A stretch of 28,723 bases of DNA, from assembly GCA_937901285.1 (NCBI GenBank), contig CALCHI010000474.1, forward strand, positions 1 through 28,723. Direction: 5' to 3'. The DNA comes from UBA8437 sp003445035. Its GTDB lineage: Bacteria > Planctomycetota > Planctomycetia > Planctomycetales > Planctomycetaceae. The notes under the pieces are model-generated. The model did no database searches. It worked only from the letters and a program-made list of their open reading frames with translations, and had not been told where the DNA came from. Position 1 is the first letter of the stretch; each line of letters starts with the position of its first letter. Shown one piece after another: positions 1 through 7,735 of the stretch. The position numbers and the translations under genes are program-made.

Positions 1-1777
1 CGACCAGGGCGGCCAGTGACGTGCGAGGTCCGTGAGCCACGAGTTGGACTGGTTGCCCGTGTTGCTTTTGCGCCCATTTCGCCACGGCCTGCAACTGGCG
101 GGCCTGCAGGCCCAGGGCCCGGTCGCCGACGGTGGCGACCATCAGGGCGAACAGGAAGTCCCGGCCCCCGATGGCGGATTCGCCGAGGTAGAACGGGTCG
201 ACAGCGATCACACGGTGTCCACCGGCCAAAAGTTCTTCGGCATCATCGGCCACCGAAGTGCGCCCCTTGTCGGCCAACAGCAGCGACGTGGCCTTCGGTT
301 CCCCCCGAACCAGTTCCACCACCGGAACCGTCCATTCGCCGCCGAGTCTCAGCTTCCAGAGGATCGCCCGGGTCTGTCCGTCGCCCTCACCTTCGATCTT
401 TTCATCGACCAGGGTGGCTCCCAGTTGCATCGGACGTGTCCGGATCACTCGCGCCAACCTCTTGCGAGCCGCCGACTGCCATTTGCTGCGGGCCGCCGGC
501 GAGGCGTCAGCGGCGGGTGTGTCCGCGTGTCGGGGAAGAGACGAGGCGATCTGCCTGGCGAGCGAGACGAACGTGGCGTTGTCGTCGGGGATGGCCACGT
601 GGAGTTGTTGCCTGGTTTTCACCTGGTCGCTGACGTCGATTTCGCGCGCGTCGTAGTCGGTCCGGTTGGGAAAGAAGTGCACGCCGAACATCCGGTAAAG
701 CGCTTCCCGGTTGTCCCGGCCGAAATTGTGGTTGCCGGGTGAGAAGTTGACGTGTGCCCAGAGGTTCTGCCGTTTGCCGTAGAGCCCGTAGATCGGGCGG
801 GCAGCGGCCAGCAGGGGAGGCAGGGCGTGACCCGCGGCGAAGCAGCAGTTGTCGGTGGCGTTGAAGGTCAACAGGGTCGGTCGGGGCGCCAGCATCGCGG
901 TCAGGTGAGAGTAATCCGCGACGGTGGCCAGGTCGCAGGGGGTCTGTTCGGAGTCGCCCAGGTCGGAGAAATTCCGGGTGCGGGTGAGGTAGCTGGAGTA
1001 GCCGGCAACGGGATCCGAGAGCGTGACCCGTGTGTCGAGCGCGCTGATGGTGATCGTCTGCCAGCCTCCGCCGGAAAGCCCCGCGACGGCGACCCGGCTG
1101 GGATCGGCGTTGGGATGTGAAAGCAGCAGGTCGATCCCGCGGGACATCGAGAGATAGAAGGGGGCCAGGCCGCTGGTGCCACAGAGGTCGAGTTGGTTCA
1201 GCAGGTAGTGGCCGTACTCGGGAGTGTGCAACTGTCCCATTCCCAGCCACTCGACGTTCAACGCCAGCATGCCGCGACGAGCCTGGTTGATACAACGGAT
1301 CTGCTTGTACCGGACCGCCTTGCCGTTGGGACGGTCGTGGCCATTGACGTTGAGCACCACGGGGATTTTCCCGGAGGATTTGTCGAGTCCTTCGGGTTCG
1401 TAGAGCAACGCGGGGATCCACAGTCCCGGCAGGGCTTCGAAGCGGACCTTGCGGATCCGGTAACCCGGACCACCGGGGATCGTCTCCATCCACACCACCC
1501 CGGCCTTGGCCTTCCGCCACGCTGACGCCTCGCCACGGAAAATGACCTCGTCGAGCACACGTTGTCGGAGAACCCCCGCGATGGCCTCCCACTGTTGTCT
1601 CGATTTGACCACCGGCATCGGCGGCACCCGGCTCTCGGTGAACGAGATGACCTCCTGTTGAGGGGTATCCGGGCTGAGGATCTTCGACTCCAGCAGGCTC
1701 TTGACGTCGGCGTCGACGAATGACGGGGCGAGGGTCAGGGCGAAGCAGGCGAGGGACGACAGGTGAAGGATCCGCAT
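1..1777 (-). CDS. secreted alpha/beta-hydrolase, acetyl-xylan-esterase-like (C-terminus beyond window)
   Basis: The frame is open from an ATG at 1777 to the window edge (592 codons), so the C-terminus is missing. Residues 1-23 look like a signal peptide, so the protein is probably exported. The first catalytic domain carries a nucleophile elbow GLSGG (Ser235), an acid in ATDN (Asp309) and a histidine in GNHNFG (His350). This is the serine-hydrolase triad in the order usual for acetyl-xylan-esterase/cinnamoyl-esterase-like enzymes, so ester cleavage on plant or algal polysaccharide is the likely role. Residues about 480-592 look like a second alpha/beta-hydrolase fold, but its elbow reads AHGPRTS with no GxSxG. 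GAGG-type ribosome binding (GAGG, 7 nt spacing) supports the start. The long minus-strand frame at 507-1997 is an Arg-rich shadow of this gene. Fold call is firm; exact substrate is inference. Confidence 0.85.
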   Translation of the reverse strand, partial: MRILHLSSLACFALTLAPSFVDADVKSLLESKILSPDTPQQEVISFTESRVPPMPVVKSRQQWEAIAGVLRQRVLDEVIFRGEASAWRKAKAGVVWMETIPGGPGYRIRKVRFEALPGLWIPALLYEPEGLDKSSGKIPVVLNVNGHDRPNGKAVRYKQIRCINQARRGMLALNVEWLGMGQLHTPEYGHYLLNQLDLCGTSGLAPFYLSMSRGIDLLLSHPNADPSRVAVAGLSGGGWQTITISALDTRVTLSDPVAGYSSYLTRTRNFSDLGDSEQTPCDLATVADYSHLTAMLAPRPTLLTFNATDNCCFAAGHALPPLLAAARPIYGLYGKRQNLWAHVNFSPGNHNFGRDNREALYRMFGVHFFPNRTDYDAREIDVSDQVKTRQQLHVAIPDDNATFVSLARQIASSLPRHADTPAADASPAARSKWQSAARKRLARVIRTRPMQLGATLVDEKIEGEGDGQTRAILWKLRLGGEWTVPVVELVRGEPKATSLLLADKGRTSVADDAEELLAGGHRVIAVDPFYLGESAIGGRDFLFALMVATVGDRALGLQARQLQAVAKWAQKQHGQPVQLVAHGPRTSLAALV

Positions 1778-2123
1778 CGGTGGTCCTCGTGGGGACAGGC
1801 ATCATCCGGCCGGGAGACCGTCTCGTGACGGCACGGCCGTGGATTGTGGCCAGGCGGCGGCGGCGGGTGCAAGCGTTGCGCCGCGGCAGAAAAAGGAACC
1901 CCCTCGCAGACCAGCAAGCGGGCTCGTTCCGGCGTCCGGGGTGCCGGTGTGCCATCGCTTGTCGGCTGCGAGGGGCTCGTCCCCCCCGACGAACCACGTC
2001 AATCGGCCCACGGTGGGCTGACGGGGTTCGCCCGAGTCATCGCCTATTGCCGGAGCGTGACCGGGAAAAGGGGGAGAGGAGATTCACTGGAGAGAACCGT
2101 AAGGTGGAGTTGGTGTCTGTCGA
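1778..2123. other. 346-bp intergenic region with structured elements
   Basis: No coding frame with normal codon use is visible. Close to the esterase start it holds a perfect CCGTC-TCGT-GACGG hairpin (1818-1831) and an adjacent 10-bp palindrome CACGGCCGTG (1832-1841). Both would lie in the esterase mRNA leader or promoter. Further out is the terminator-like hairpin listed separately. No confident -35/-10 pair was found. Confidence 0.5.
1885..1975 (-). terminator. candidate intrinsic terminator after the small lipoprotein gene
   Basis: CCCCTCGCAG (1900-1909) pairs perfectly with CTGCGAGGGG (1966-1975), and CAAGCG (1915-1920) pairs with CGCTTG (1956-1961). Read on the minus strand, the hairpin is followed within a few bases by GTTCCTTTTTCT, a T-tract. 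It lies downstream of the 2124-2366 gene and upstream of the esterase. The roughly 35-nt loop is long for an intrinsic terminator, so an attenuator or processing site is also possible. Confidence 0.45.
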
Positions 2124-2366
2124 TCAGGGTTGGACGTCCGGGTCGTCGCCGAGGTCCTGTTGTTCCTGTCTCTGCTGGTAGGCCCGCTCGGTGTTGTGGA
2201 GCAGGAATTCCGGTCCGGACGGGAAGTACTGGACGTCGTCCCGGAGGTAGTAGCCCGATGGCAGAGTCTGTCCGCCGACGGTGGTCTGGCAACCGGCCAG
2301 GCCGGCTGTTCCCGCGGCGGCCAGCAGGATCAGACCGCTGGCGAGACGCTTGCTGGTAGACATCAT
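2124..2366 (-). CDS. small secreted lipoprotein, unknown function (80 aa)
   Basis: The start is the first of two tandem ATG codons (2366), chosen because GAGG lies 6 nt upstream and because it places a lipoprotein signal peptide at the N-terminus. The hydrophobic stretch ends in lipobox LAGC, so Cys26 should be lipidated. An 18-codon upstream extension has no ribosome-binding site and would bury the signal. The mature part is short and has a compact GGQTLPSGYY...DDVQYFPSGPEF segment, then a Gln/Glu-rich tail. I recall similar short sequences as recurrent in planctomycete genomes, but could not check this. It follows the GspE-like gene on the same strand by 146 bp. No enzymatic motif is seen; an envelope or secretion-associated role is only suggested by position. 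Confidence 0.8.
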   Translation of the reverse strand: MMSTSKRLASGLILLAAAGTAGLAGCQTTVGGQTLPSGYYLRDDVQYFPSGPEFLLHNTERAYQQRQEQQDLGDDPDVQP

Positions 2367-2472
2367 GTGAGGCCTCGATTCTGGCCGCTGTTCGAGCCGG
2401 AGTATCAAATCGACCGACACGCGCCGGCTGTTAAGTCAGATCGGCCGTCACAACCAGAATCTTCGGCAAAAC

Positions 2473-2495
2473 CGGTAAATTTTAACTCGTTACCG
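2473..2495. repeat. short inverted repeat after the GspE-like gene
   Basis: CGGTAA (2473-2478) and TTACCG (2490-2495) are perfect 6-bp arms around an 11-nt AT-rich loop, 18 bases past the stop of the GspE-like gene. It may be a weak terminator or a binding site in front of the lipoprotein gene. There is no clear T-tract. Confidence 0.3.
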
Positions 2496-2512
2496 CAGCA
2501 ACGGCCGAATCA

Positions 2513-3820
2513 TCAGCTCTTGAACGCCCGTTGCAGTTCTTCGAGCGACGTCGTGCCATCGGCGACGTGCCTCATGGCGTCCTTCTGCAGCGTGAGCATG
2601 TCGGCCGCGCGGGCCTGGGTCTTCAGTTGCCCGGCGTCGGCACCGGAGGCGATCATTTGCCGGATTTCCTCGTTCACCTCGATCAACTCGAAAACCGCCA
2701 CTCGCCCGCGGTAGCCCGTGTCATTGCACGGCAAGCACGGTTCGATCTCCTCTCCACGCTGAGTGACCTCTTCCGGTGGCCGGGCCTTGCGGTACAGCAC
2801 CGAGATCTCTTCGGGATCCAGCCCGATCTTCTTCATCAGTTTCGGGTTGGGCTTGTAGGCTTCCTTGCATTCGTTGCAGAGTTTTCGGATCAGCTTCTGG
2901 CTGATGGCTCCATTGAGCGACGCGGCAGCGAGCGCGGGATCGCCGATCCACTCGGACCATTTCAGCAATCCCGCCACGGCGTCGGCGGCGGCGATCTCGG
3001 TCATGAAACCGACATTGTCGTGGAAACCGACGATCACCTGGGCGACATCGGCATCGAGCACCGGGTCCAGCAGGATCACGTCGGGTTCGACACGGACGCA
3101 TCGCCGGAGTGATTCCTCGAGATCATCCTCCGGATTCACCTCGAACTTTGTGATATTGATCAGTTCACGGTCTTCGGTGAAACAGATCGTCTGGATGTCC
3201 CGGAGGTAGGCATCCAGGCCGCGGACCGAGGCGTACAGGGTGGTGGTCACGCCGCTGCGAGACGGGCCACAGGCCAGGAATAGGCCCTGTCCGCTTCCGG
3301 TCAGATCGCGGATTTTCGTCTTCAGCTCGACCGTCATTCCGATGTCTTCGGGCTTGTCGAGTCGTTCATCGAGATTGCGGAAGTGGACAGTCAGCCGTTC
3401 GACTCCACCGGAGACCGGTTGCGTGAACACCTGCAATTCGTACTCGTCGTCAGAAAGTGACGCCTTGACCGCTCCGGCCTGTGGCTGAGCCCGCTCCCCG
3501 GCATTCAGTCCGGCCAGGACCTTGGTCATCTGGGTCATGGCGTGGGCCCGCTGCCGGGGAATGCGACCGGCGGGAACGGGGACCCCGTCGATCAGGAAAC
3601 CGATCGTGGCCCGGTCTCCCTTGGGATCGACGCGGATTGTCTCGGCTCGGCGAGTCAACCCGTCGGTGAGGAGTTCCTTCAGCGGTTCAATGGCGACGCG
3701 AACCAGCTTCTCGTTGGCTTTCACGTCGAACTCGGTCTGAAACCGGATCAGTTCGACTTCGACGTCATCGCCCTGTCCACCGGAAGCTTTCTTGCCCTTC
3801 TTGCCGAACTTGAAGATCAC
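2513..3820 (-). CDS. GspE/PilB-like secretion ATPase homologue with degenerate nucleotide-binding motifs
   Basis: This 435-aa protein aligns by eye with the C-terminal part of type II secretion/type IV pilus ATPases. The first frame start is GTG at 3838, but GGGAGG sits 6 nt before a second GTG at 3820, which I prefer. Numbering from there, the Walker A region reads GPSRSGVTTTLY (from 185), with Val191 where the family has the catalytic Lys. The Walker B region reads EPDVILLDPVLD (245-256), where the family has DPDxxxxGEIRD, so the Glu and Arg are gone. The His box (STLHTNDA in the family) is replaced by TEIAAADA. The zinc tetracysteine is intact (Cys315, Cys318, Cys362, Cys365), as is the C-terminal GYRGRVAVFELI segment. 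It is therefore likely a structural or regulatory paralogue rather than an active ATPase. No other secretion gene is in the window. Confidence 0.85.
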   Translation of the reverse strand: MIFKFGKKGKKASGGQGDDVEVELIRFQTEFDVKANEKLVRVAIEPLKELLTDGLTRRAETIRVDPKGDRATIGFLIDGVPVPAGRIPRQRAHAMTQMTKVLAGLNAGERAQPQAGAVKASLSDDEYELQVFTQPVSGGVERLTVHFRNLDERLDKPEDIGMTVELKTKIRDLTGSGQGLFLACGPSRSGVTTTLYASVRGLDAYLRDIQTICFTEDRELINITKFEVNPEDDLEESLRRCVRVEPDVILLDPVLDADVAQVIVGFHDNVGFMTEIAAADAVAGLLKWSEWIGDPALAAASLNGAISQKLIRKLCNECKEAYKPNPKLMKKIGLDPEEISVLYRKARPPEEVTQRGEEIEPCLPCNDTGYRGRVAVFELIEVNEEIRQMIASGADAGQLKTQARAADMLTLQKDAMRHVADGTTSLEELQRAFKS

Positions 3821-3868
3821 CGCCAACCTCCCGAACACTCGACTCGTTGAGCTTCCAATTCTGCCACG

Positions 3869-4768
3869 TCAACCGGTTGCCGACAACAGACCATAACCCG
3901 AGAGTGTCGTCTTGAGATCGGCCAGTTCTCCAGACGCCAATGGTGTCATCGGCAGTCGCACTTCGCCGGTGTCCCGTCCCAGAAGGCCCATCGCGGCCTT
4001 GATCGGGATCGGGTTGGTGGCCAGGCCGAGCAGGTCTCGGCAGAGGGGGAACAGTCGTGCGTGCCACTGCTGGGCCTCGGCGAGTTCCCCGTTTTCGAAC
4101 GCCACCAGCATCGCCTTGACGTCATCGGGGATGATGTTGCCAACGACCGAGACGACCCCGCGGCCACCGATTGCCAGCAGCGGCAGGGTCAGGCTGTCGT
4201 CACCGGAGAGCACCGTGAGATCGGAGATGGCCAGGACCTGGGAGGCCTGGTCCATCGAACCGGTGGACTCCTTGACCGCCACGACGTTGTCGAGTTCGCC
4301 GATTCGGGCGATCGTCTCGGGTTCCATGTTCTTGGCCGTACGGCCCGGGATGTTGTAGAGCACGATTGGCAGATCCACGGCCTCGCTCACCGCCCGATAA
4401 TGTTCAAAGAACCCGTCCTGGGTTGGCTTGTTGTAGTACGGGGCGACCATCAGGGCCGCGTCGGCTCCGACCGACTGGGCGAACTTCGTCAATCGGATCG
4501 CTTCGGACGTGCTGTTGGAACCGGTCCCGGCCATGACCCGGATTCGACCGGCGGCCTGTTCGCAGACGACCCGGATCACCTGTTCGTGCTCGTCGTGCGA
4601 CAGCGTGGGACTTTCCCCGGTCGTTCCCACGGGGCTGACGCAGTCGGTGCCGGATTCGGCGTGAAAATCGACCAGTGCTCTCAGGGCCGCTTCATCGAGT
4701 TTGCCGTCGGCAAACGGCGTCACCAGCGCCACGGTCAATCCGGCGAATTGTTCACCCTTGCTTCCCAT
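3869..4768 (-). CDS. dapA: 4-hydroxy-tetrahydrodipicolinate synthase
   Basis: This 299-aa class I aldolase-type TIM barrel is the usual DapA length. It condenses pyruvate with aspartate semialdehyde, the first committed step of the lysine/diaminopimelate branch that also feeds peptidoglycan. Visible family signatures are GTTGES (Thr49-Thr50, substrate relay), APYYNKPTQ (Tyr111/Tyr112 region), YNIPGRT (Tyr138 and the carboxylate-binding Arg) and VAVKES with Schiff-base Lys166. The start at 4768 is preceded by GGAAGG at 7 nt; the longer frame to 5293 is an out-of-frame read through the upstream gene. The dehydrogenase gene ends 80 bp upstream on the same strand, so the two may be cotranscribed. 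The DapA family also contains sugar-acid aldolases and dehydratases, but the YNIPGRT and YYNKPTQ forms favour true DapA. Confidence 0.92.
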   Translation of the reverse strand: MGSKGEQFAGLTVALVTPFADGKLDEAALRALVDFHAESGTDCVSPVGTTGESPTLSHDEHEQVIRVVCEQAAGRIRVMAGTGSNSTSEAIRLTKFAQSVGADAALMVAPYYNKPTQDGFFEHYRAVSEAVDLPIVLYNIPGRTAKNMEPETIARIGELDNVVAVKESTGSMDQASQVLAISDLTVLSGDDSLTLPLLAIGGRGVVSVVGNIIPDDVKAMLVAFENGELAEAQQWHARLFPLCRDLLGLATNPIPIKAAMGLLGRDTGEVRLPMTPLASGELADLKTTLSGYGLLSATG

Positions 4769-4848
4769 CCTCTTTCCTTCCTGTCTCGACACGAGTCCCC
4801 GGGACTGTCTCCGAGGTGTGAACCGCTTCGAGTGGCCTGGCTGGTTTT

Positions 4849-5766
4849 CTAGCGGTTCTTCCAGTCGACACCCGATCCGGATGCCAGCGACAGTTCCAGT
4901 GCGTGGGTTCCATCGCGTCCGTGGCCCTGCGCCTGCAGGGCCAGGTAGAGCTGGTGCGAGAGGGCGAGCCCGGGCAGCGAGAGGCCCAGGGTCTTGCCCT
5001 CGGACAATGCGATGCCCATGTCCTTGATGAAGTGCTCGACGAAGAACCCGGGATCGAAGTTGTTGTCCATGATCCGGGGGCCGAGGTTCGACAGTGACCA
5101 GCTGGCGGCTGCGCCACCACCGACCGACTCGAGGACCGTTGGCAGGTCGAGTCCGGCCTTCTGCCCGTACAGCAGGGCCTCGCAGACCCCGATCATGTTG
5201 GTGGCGATCAGGATCTGGTTGACCATCTTGGTGTGTTGTCCGGCTCCGGCACCGCCCTGGTGCACGATCGTGCCTCCCATCGCGTCCCAGCACGGCTGCA
5301 GGGCCTGGACCACCTCGGCGTCGCCACCGATCATGATCGAGAGCGTGCCGTTCTTGGCACCGACGTCGCCACCGGAGACCGGGGCGTCGACGCTGTGCAC
5401 GTCGCGGGCCTGGGCCGCCTCGTGGATCTCGACGGCCAAAGACGGTTCGCTGGTGGTCATGTCGACCAGCACGTTGCCGGGTTTCGAACCGGCCAGTGCT
5501 CCGTCGTCACCCAGCATCACCTCGCGGACGTCGGAGGGAAACCCGACGATCGCGAAGATCACGTCGGATGCCTCGGCGACCGCCCTGGGCGAATCGGCCC
5601 ACTCGGCGCCCTTGGCGAGTACCGGTTCGGCCTTGCTGCGGGTCCGCGAGTAGACGGTGGCCTGAAAACCGGCGTCGATCAGGTGACCGACCATGCTGGC
5701 ACCCATCACGCCGGTGCCGATCCAGCCGATGCGAGTTTCGCCGGGGACAATCGAAGGAGCTGCCAT
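4849..5766 (-). CDS. NAD(P)-dependent beta-hydroxyacid dehydrogenase (3-hydroxyisobutyrate / tartronate-semialdehyde reductase family)
   Basis: The protein is 305 aa, as expected for the 6-phosphogluconate-dehydrogenase-like beta-hydroxyacid dehydrogenases. The N-terminal Rossmann motif is GWIGTGVMG (Gly17, Gly19, Gly22). The substrate-binding segment is DAPVSGG (Ser131-Gly133), and the catalytic lysine is Lys180 in GAGQHTKMVNQ. These motifs define the family; the substrate (3-hydroxyisobutyrate, tartronate semialdehyde, glyoxylate or succinic semialdehyde) cannot be read from sequence alone. It precedes dapA on the same strand with an 80-bp gap. There is no strong Shine-Dalgarno sequence before the ATG at 5766. 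Since an enolase-superfamily gene and a symporter lie 9 kb away, a sugar-acid role is possible but not shown. Confidence 0.88.
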   Translation of the reverse strand: MAAPSIVPGETRIGWIGTGVMGASMVGHLIDAGFQATVYSRTRSKAEPVLAKGAEWADSPRAVAEASDVIFAIVGFPSDVREVMLGDDGALAGSKPGNVLVDMTTSEPSLAVEIHEAAQARDVHSVDAPVSGGDVGAKNGTLSIMIGGDAEVVQALQPCWDAMGGTIVHQGGAGAGQHTKMVNQILIATNMIGVCEALLYGQKAGLDLPTVLESVGGGAAASWSLSNLGPRIMDNNFDPGFFVEHFIKDMGIALSEGKTLGLSLPGLALSHQLYLALQAQGHGRDGTHALELSLASGSGVDWKNR

Positions 5767-5859
5767 GAGGTGGATTCCGTGCTGAGTGGCCGTTGAAGGT
5801 CGGCCGACAACGATGAAGTCGGGCGCGAACAGCCAGCTTAGCAGAGCCCCCGCTCCAAA

Positions 5860-6948
5860 TCACTCGTCGTGCCGAAGGTCAAATCGGCCCCGCAATTCGT
5901 CGGGAATCAGCGGGCAGGCTTCGGCGGGACGACCAAACAGGCGGTGACGGATCGTCGCCACCAGGCGGTACGCCAGGTCGGCCAGGGGACGGGGGATCAT
6001 GCGGGCGAAACCCGAGGCCAACCGCCAGCTGCCTCCGAGCAGACGGCCCAGTTCGAGCACCGCGGCCGATCGGCAGAGGGCTTCACCGGAGGGGGTGACC
6101 AACACGATGCTGTCGGGCAATCGTTCGCGCACCGACGGCTCGACCATCTCCGAAAATGCTGCCCCCTGGAGCGGAGCCAGTCGAATCGTGTCCTCGCGGC
6201 GGTCCTCGGACAGCACCAGCCGGACACAGCGGTGACACAGGCCACAGTGTCCGTCGTAAAACAGCCAGGCCGGCCCCGATCGGTTGTCCTGGTGACGGCC
6301 GGCAGGAACCCAGGTCGGGTCGCCGGACAACAGCCAGGCCGGGACCAGTCCGGCCAGCCACCAGTCGACCACCCCGGTCCAGGCCACCCCGATCCAGGTC
6401 AATCCCACGATCAGCCAGGCCAGTCGACGGGTCCGCGGTGCCGCGGCGAGGATGGTGGCGGTCACGACTCCGACGCGGTTGGCCAGGTTGGTCCAGCCGG
6501 TTTCATCGAGGTCCGCGTCGAAGACGGCCAGCACGCTGGCCGTCAGCAGCACGATCCAGCCGCCGGCGTGCAGCCACGCCGGCAGTCGCCAGTCCCCGTC
6601 GGGATTGATCCGTCCCCGGGCCATTCGGGAACCGTACGGTGCTGGGGGGGCCACGGCGTGCAGCACCAGCATGGCCACCAGGGGCCAGAGTCGAGGTGAC
6701 AGGGCAGAATCCTGGACGATCAGCCCGGCGGTCACCGTGGCCAGCAGGGCTGCGGCCGGGCTGTCCCACCAGCCGACAATCACAGCTGTCGAAAGTGTCA
6801 ACGCGGTGAGAGCGGTGACCAGCGTGACCGGGTCGCCCCCGGCGGTGGCCAGTTGACGGACGGCCAGCGAGACGACTCCCAGGCCCAGCAGCACACGCCA
6901 CAGGCTGTACTGGCCGCCGGTCCAGCCGTTTTGTCCCCACCCGTTCAT
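5860..6948 (-). CDS. membrane protein with C-terminal DCC thiol-disulfide (DUF393-type) domain
   Basis: This 362-aa protein has two parts. Residues about 15-205 contain roughly five to six hydrophobic segments and are Trp-rich, consistent with an integral membrane region. Residues about 225-350 form a DCC-type domain beginning WLFYDGHCGLCHRCV; the Cys235-x-x-Cys238 pair and the YDGxCxLC signature are the hallmark of that family. DCC proteins are predicted thioredoxin-like redox proteins, but most have no assigned substrate. Stand-alone DCC proteins are about 120-150 aa, so this is a fusion. Related planctomycete and HTTM/VKG-carboxylase-like membrane proteins sometimes carry similar tails. 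The ATG at 6948 is used; the next gene upstream (methyltransferase) ends 89 bp away on the same strand. Confidence 0.8.
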   Translation of the reverse strand: MNGWGQNGWTGGQYSLWRVLLGLGVVSLAVRQLATAGGDPVTLVTALTALTLSTAVIVGWWDSPAAALLATVTAGLIVQDSALSPRLWPLVAMLVLHAVAPPAPYGSRMARGRINPDGDWRLPAWLHAGGWIVLLTASVLAVFDADLDETGWTNLANRVGVVTATILAAAPRTRRLAWLIVGLTWIGVAWTGVVDWWLAGLVPAWLLSGDPTWVPAGRHQDNRSGPAWLFYDGHCGLCHRCVRLVLSEDRREDTIRLAPLQGAAFSEMVEPSVRERLPDSIVLVTPSGEALCRSAAVLELGRLLGGSWRLASGFARMIPRPLADLAYRLVATIRHRLFGRPAEACPLIPDELRGRFDLRHDE

Positions 6949-7037
6949 GGGCCGCGATTAGAACAGCCGGTCGGCGAGGCGACAAGCAGTCCGGCGGCTG
7001 ACGACCAGGATCCGCCGGGGCCGGCCCGGAGGGACGC

Positions 7038-7709
7038 TCAACTCGCCGCCGTGTCGGCGGTTCCCGAGAGATGCTGGACCCAGGCGGGAGGGAGGTTGGC
7101 CAGGACCCAACTGGTCCGCATTCGCCTTTGACGACAGTGCCGCCTCATGAGCTCGGCAATCCGGTTCACCCGTTGACGGTCCTTCCGTCCGGAAACCAGT
7201 TTTCGCAATGGCCGCATGTACATGTATTCGAAGTACGACAGGGTTCCCTCGGGACCGAGTAGCCGGAAGTAGGCTTCAAAGAGTTCCTCGACGAGTTCCG
7301 ATGAGAAGTTGTTCATCGGCAGTCCGGAGACAATCACGTCGTAGGGGGCATCGGAGGAGAATTCCTGCAGCGGCACGGCGTGGACGCGGGCCGAGCCGGC
7401 CAGCGAAGAGAATGCCGGGTCATCGGTGAAACGCCGCTGGAGCAGATCGGCGAAGGCCTGGTTGATCTCGACCAGGTCGAACGTGTCGCCGGGTTCGAGC
7501 AGTTTGACGATCCGGCTGGTCACCGCGCCGGTTCCCGGACCCACCTCCAGAACCCGCACCGGCCGGTCCGTGCGGGCCTTCAGGCTCGCCAGCGGTCCGG
7601 CCTGCGCCCGCGCCAGGAACCGGCTCGACGGCGCGATCGCGCCAGTCGTGTGGTAGTGTTCGCGGACCTGGCGAAAAAACGCCATCCGGTCTCGCCACGA
7701 TCGCCCCAT
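7038..7709 (-). CDS. class I SAM-dependent methyltransferase, phospholipid N-methyltransferase (PmtA)-like
   Basis: The 223-aa protein has the SAM-binding motif I EVGPGTGAVT (residues 55-64), an acidic residue ending strand 2 (Glu81 in LVEIN) and a motif GLPMNNF (129-135). That last motif resembles the GLPxxNF segment of rhizobial-type PmtA and is also related to KsgA-like folds. PmtA enzymes methylate phosphatidylethanolamine towards phosphatidylcholine at the inner membrane. Length is close to that family. An rRNA adenine methyltransferase is less likely because the NLPY motif is absent. It lies between the EF-hand gene (26 bp upstream) and the DCC membrane protein, all on the minus strand. 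The start at 7709 is taken as given; an internal Met9 is an alternative. Confidence 0.75.
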   Translation of the reverse strand: MGRSWRDRMAFFRQVREHYHTTGAIAPSSRFLARAQAGPLASLKARTDRPVRVLEVGPGTGAVTSRIVKLLEPGDTFDLVEINQAFADLLQRRFTDDPAFSSLAGSARVHAVPLQEFSSDAPYDVIVSGLPMNNFSSELVEELFEAYFRLLGPEGTLSYFEYMYMRPLRKLVSGRKDRQRVNRIAELMRRHCRQRRMRTSWVLANLPPAWVQHLSGTADTAAS

Positions 7710-7735
7710 CCGCTTCTTTGCCCCAGGCCGCCTTG

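Noticed and set aside
507..1997. 496-aa minus-strand frame
   Set aside because: Arg/Pro-rich, overlaps the esterase in another frame whose translation has a catalytic triad and a signal peptide.
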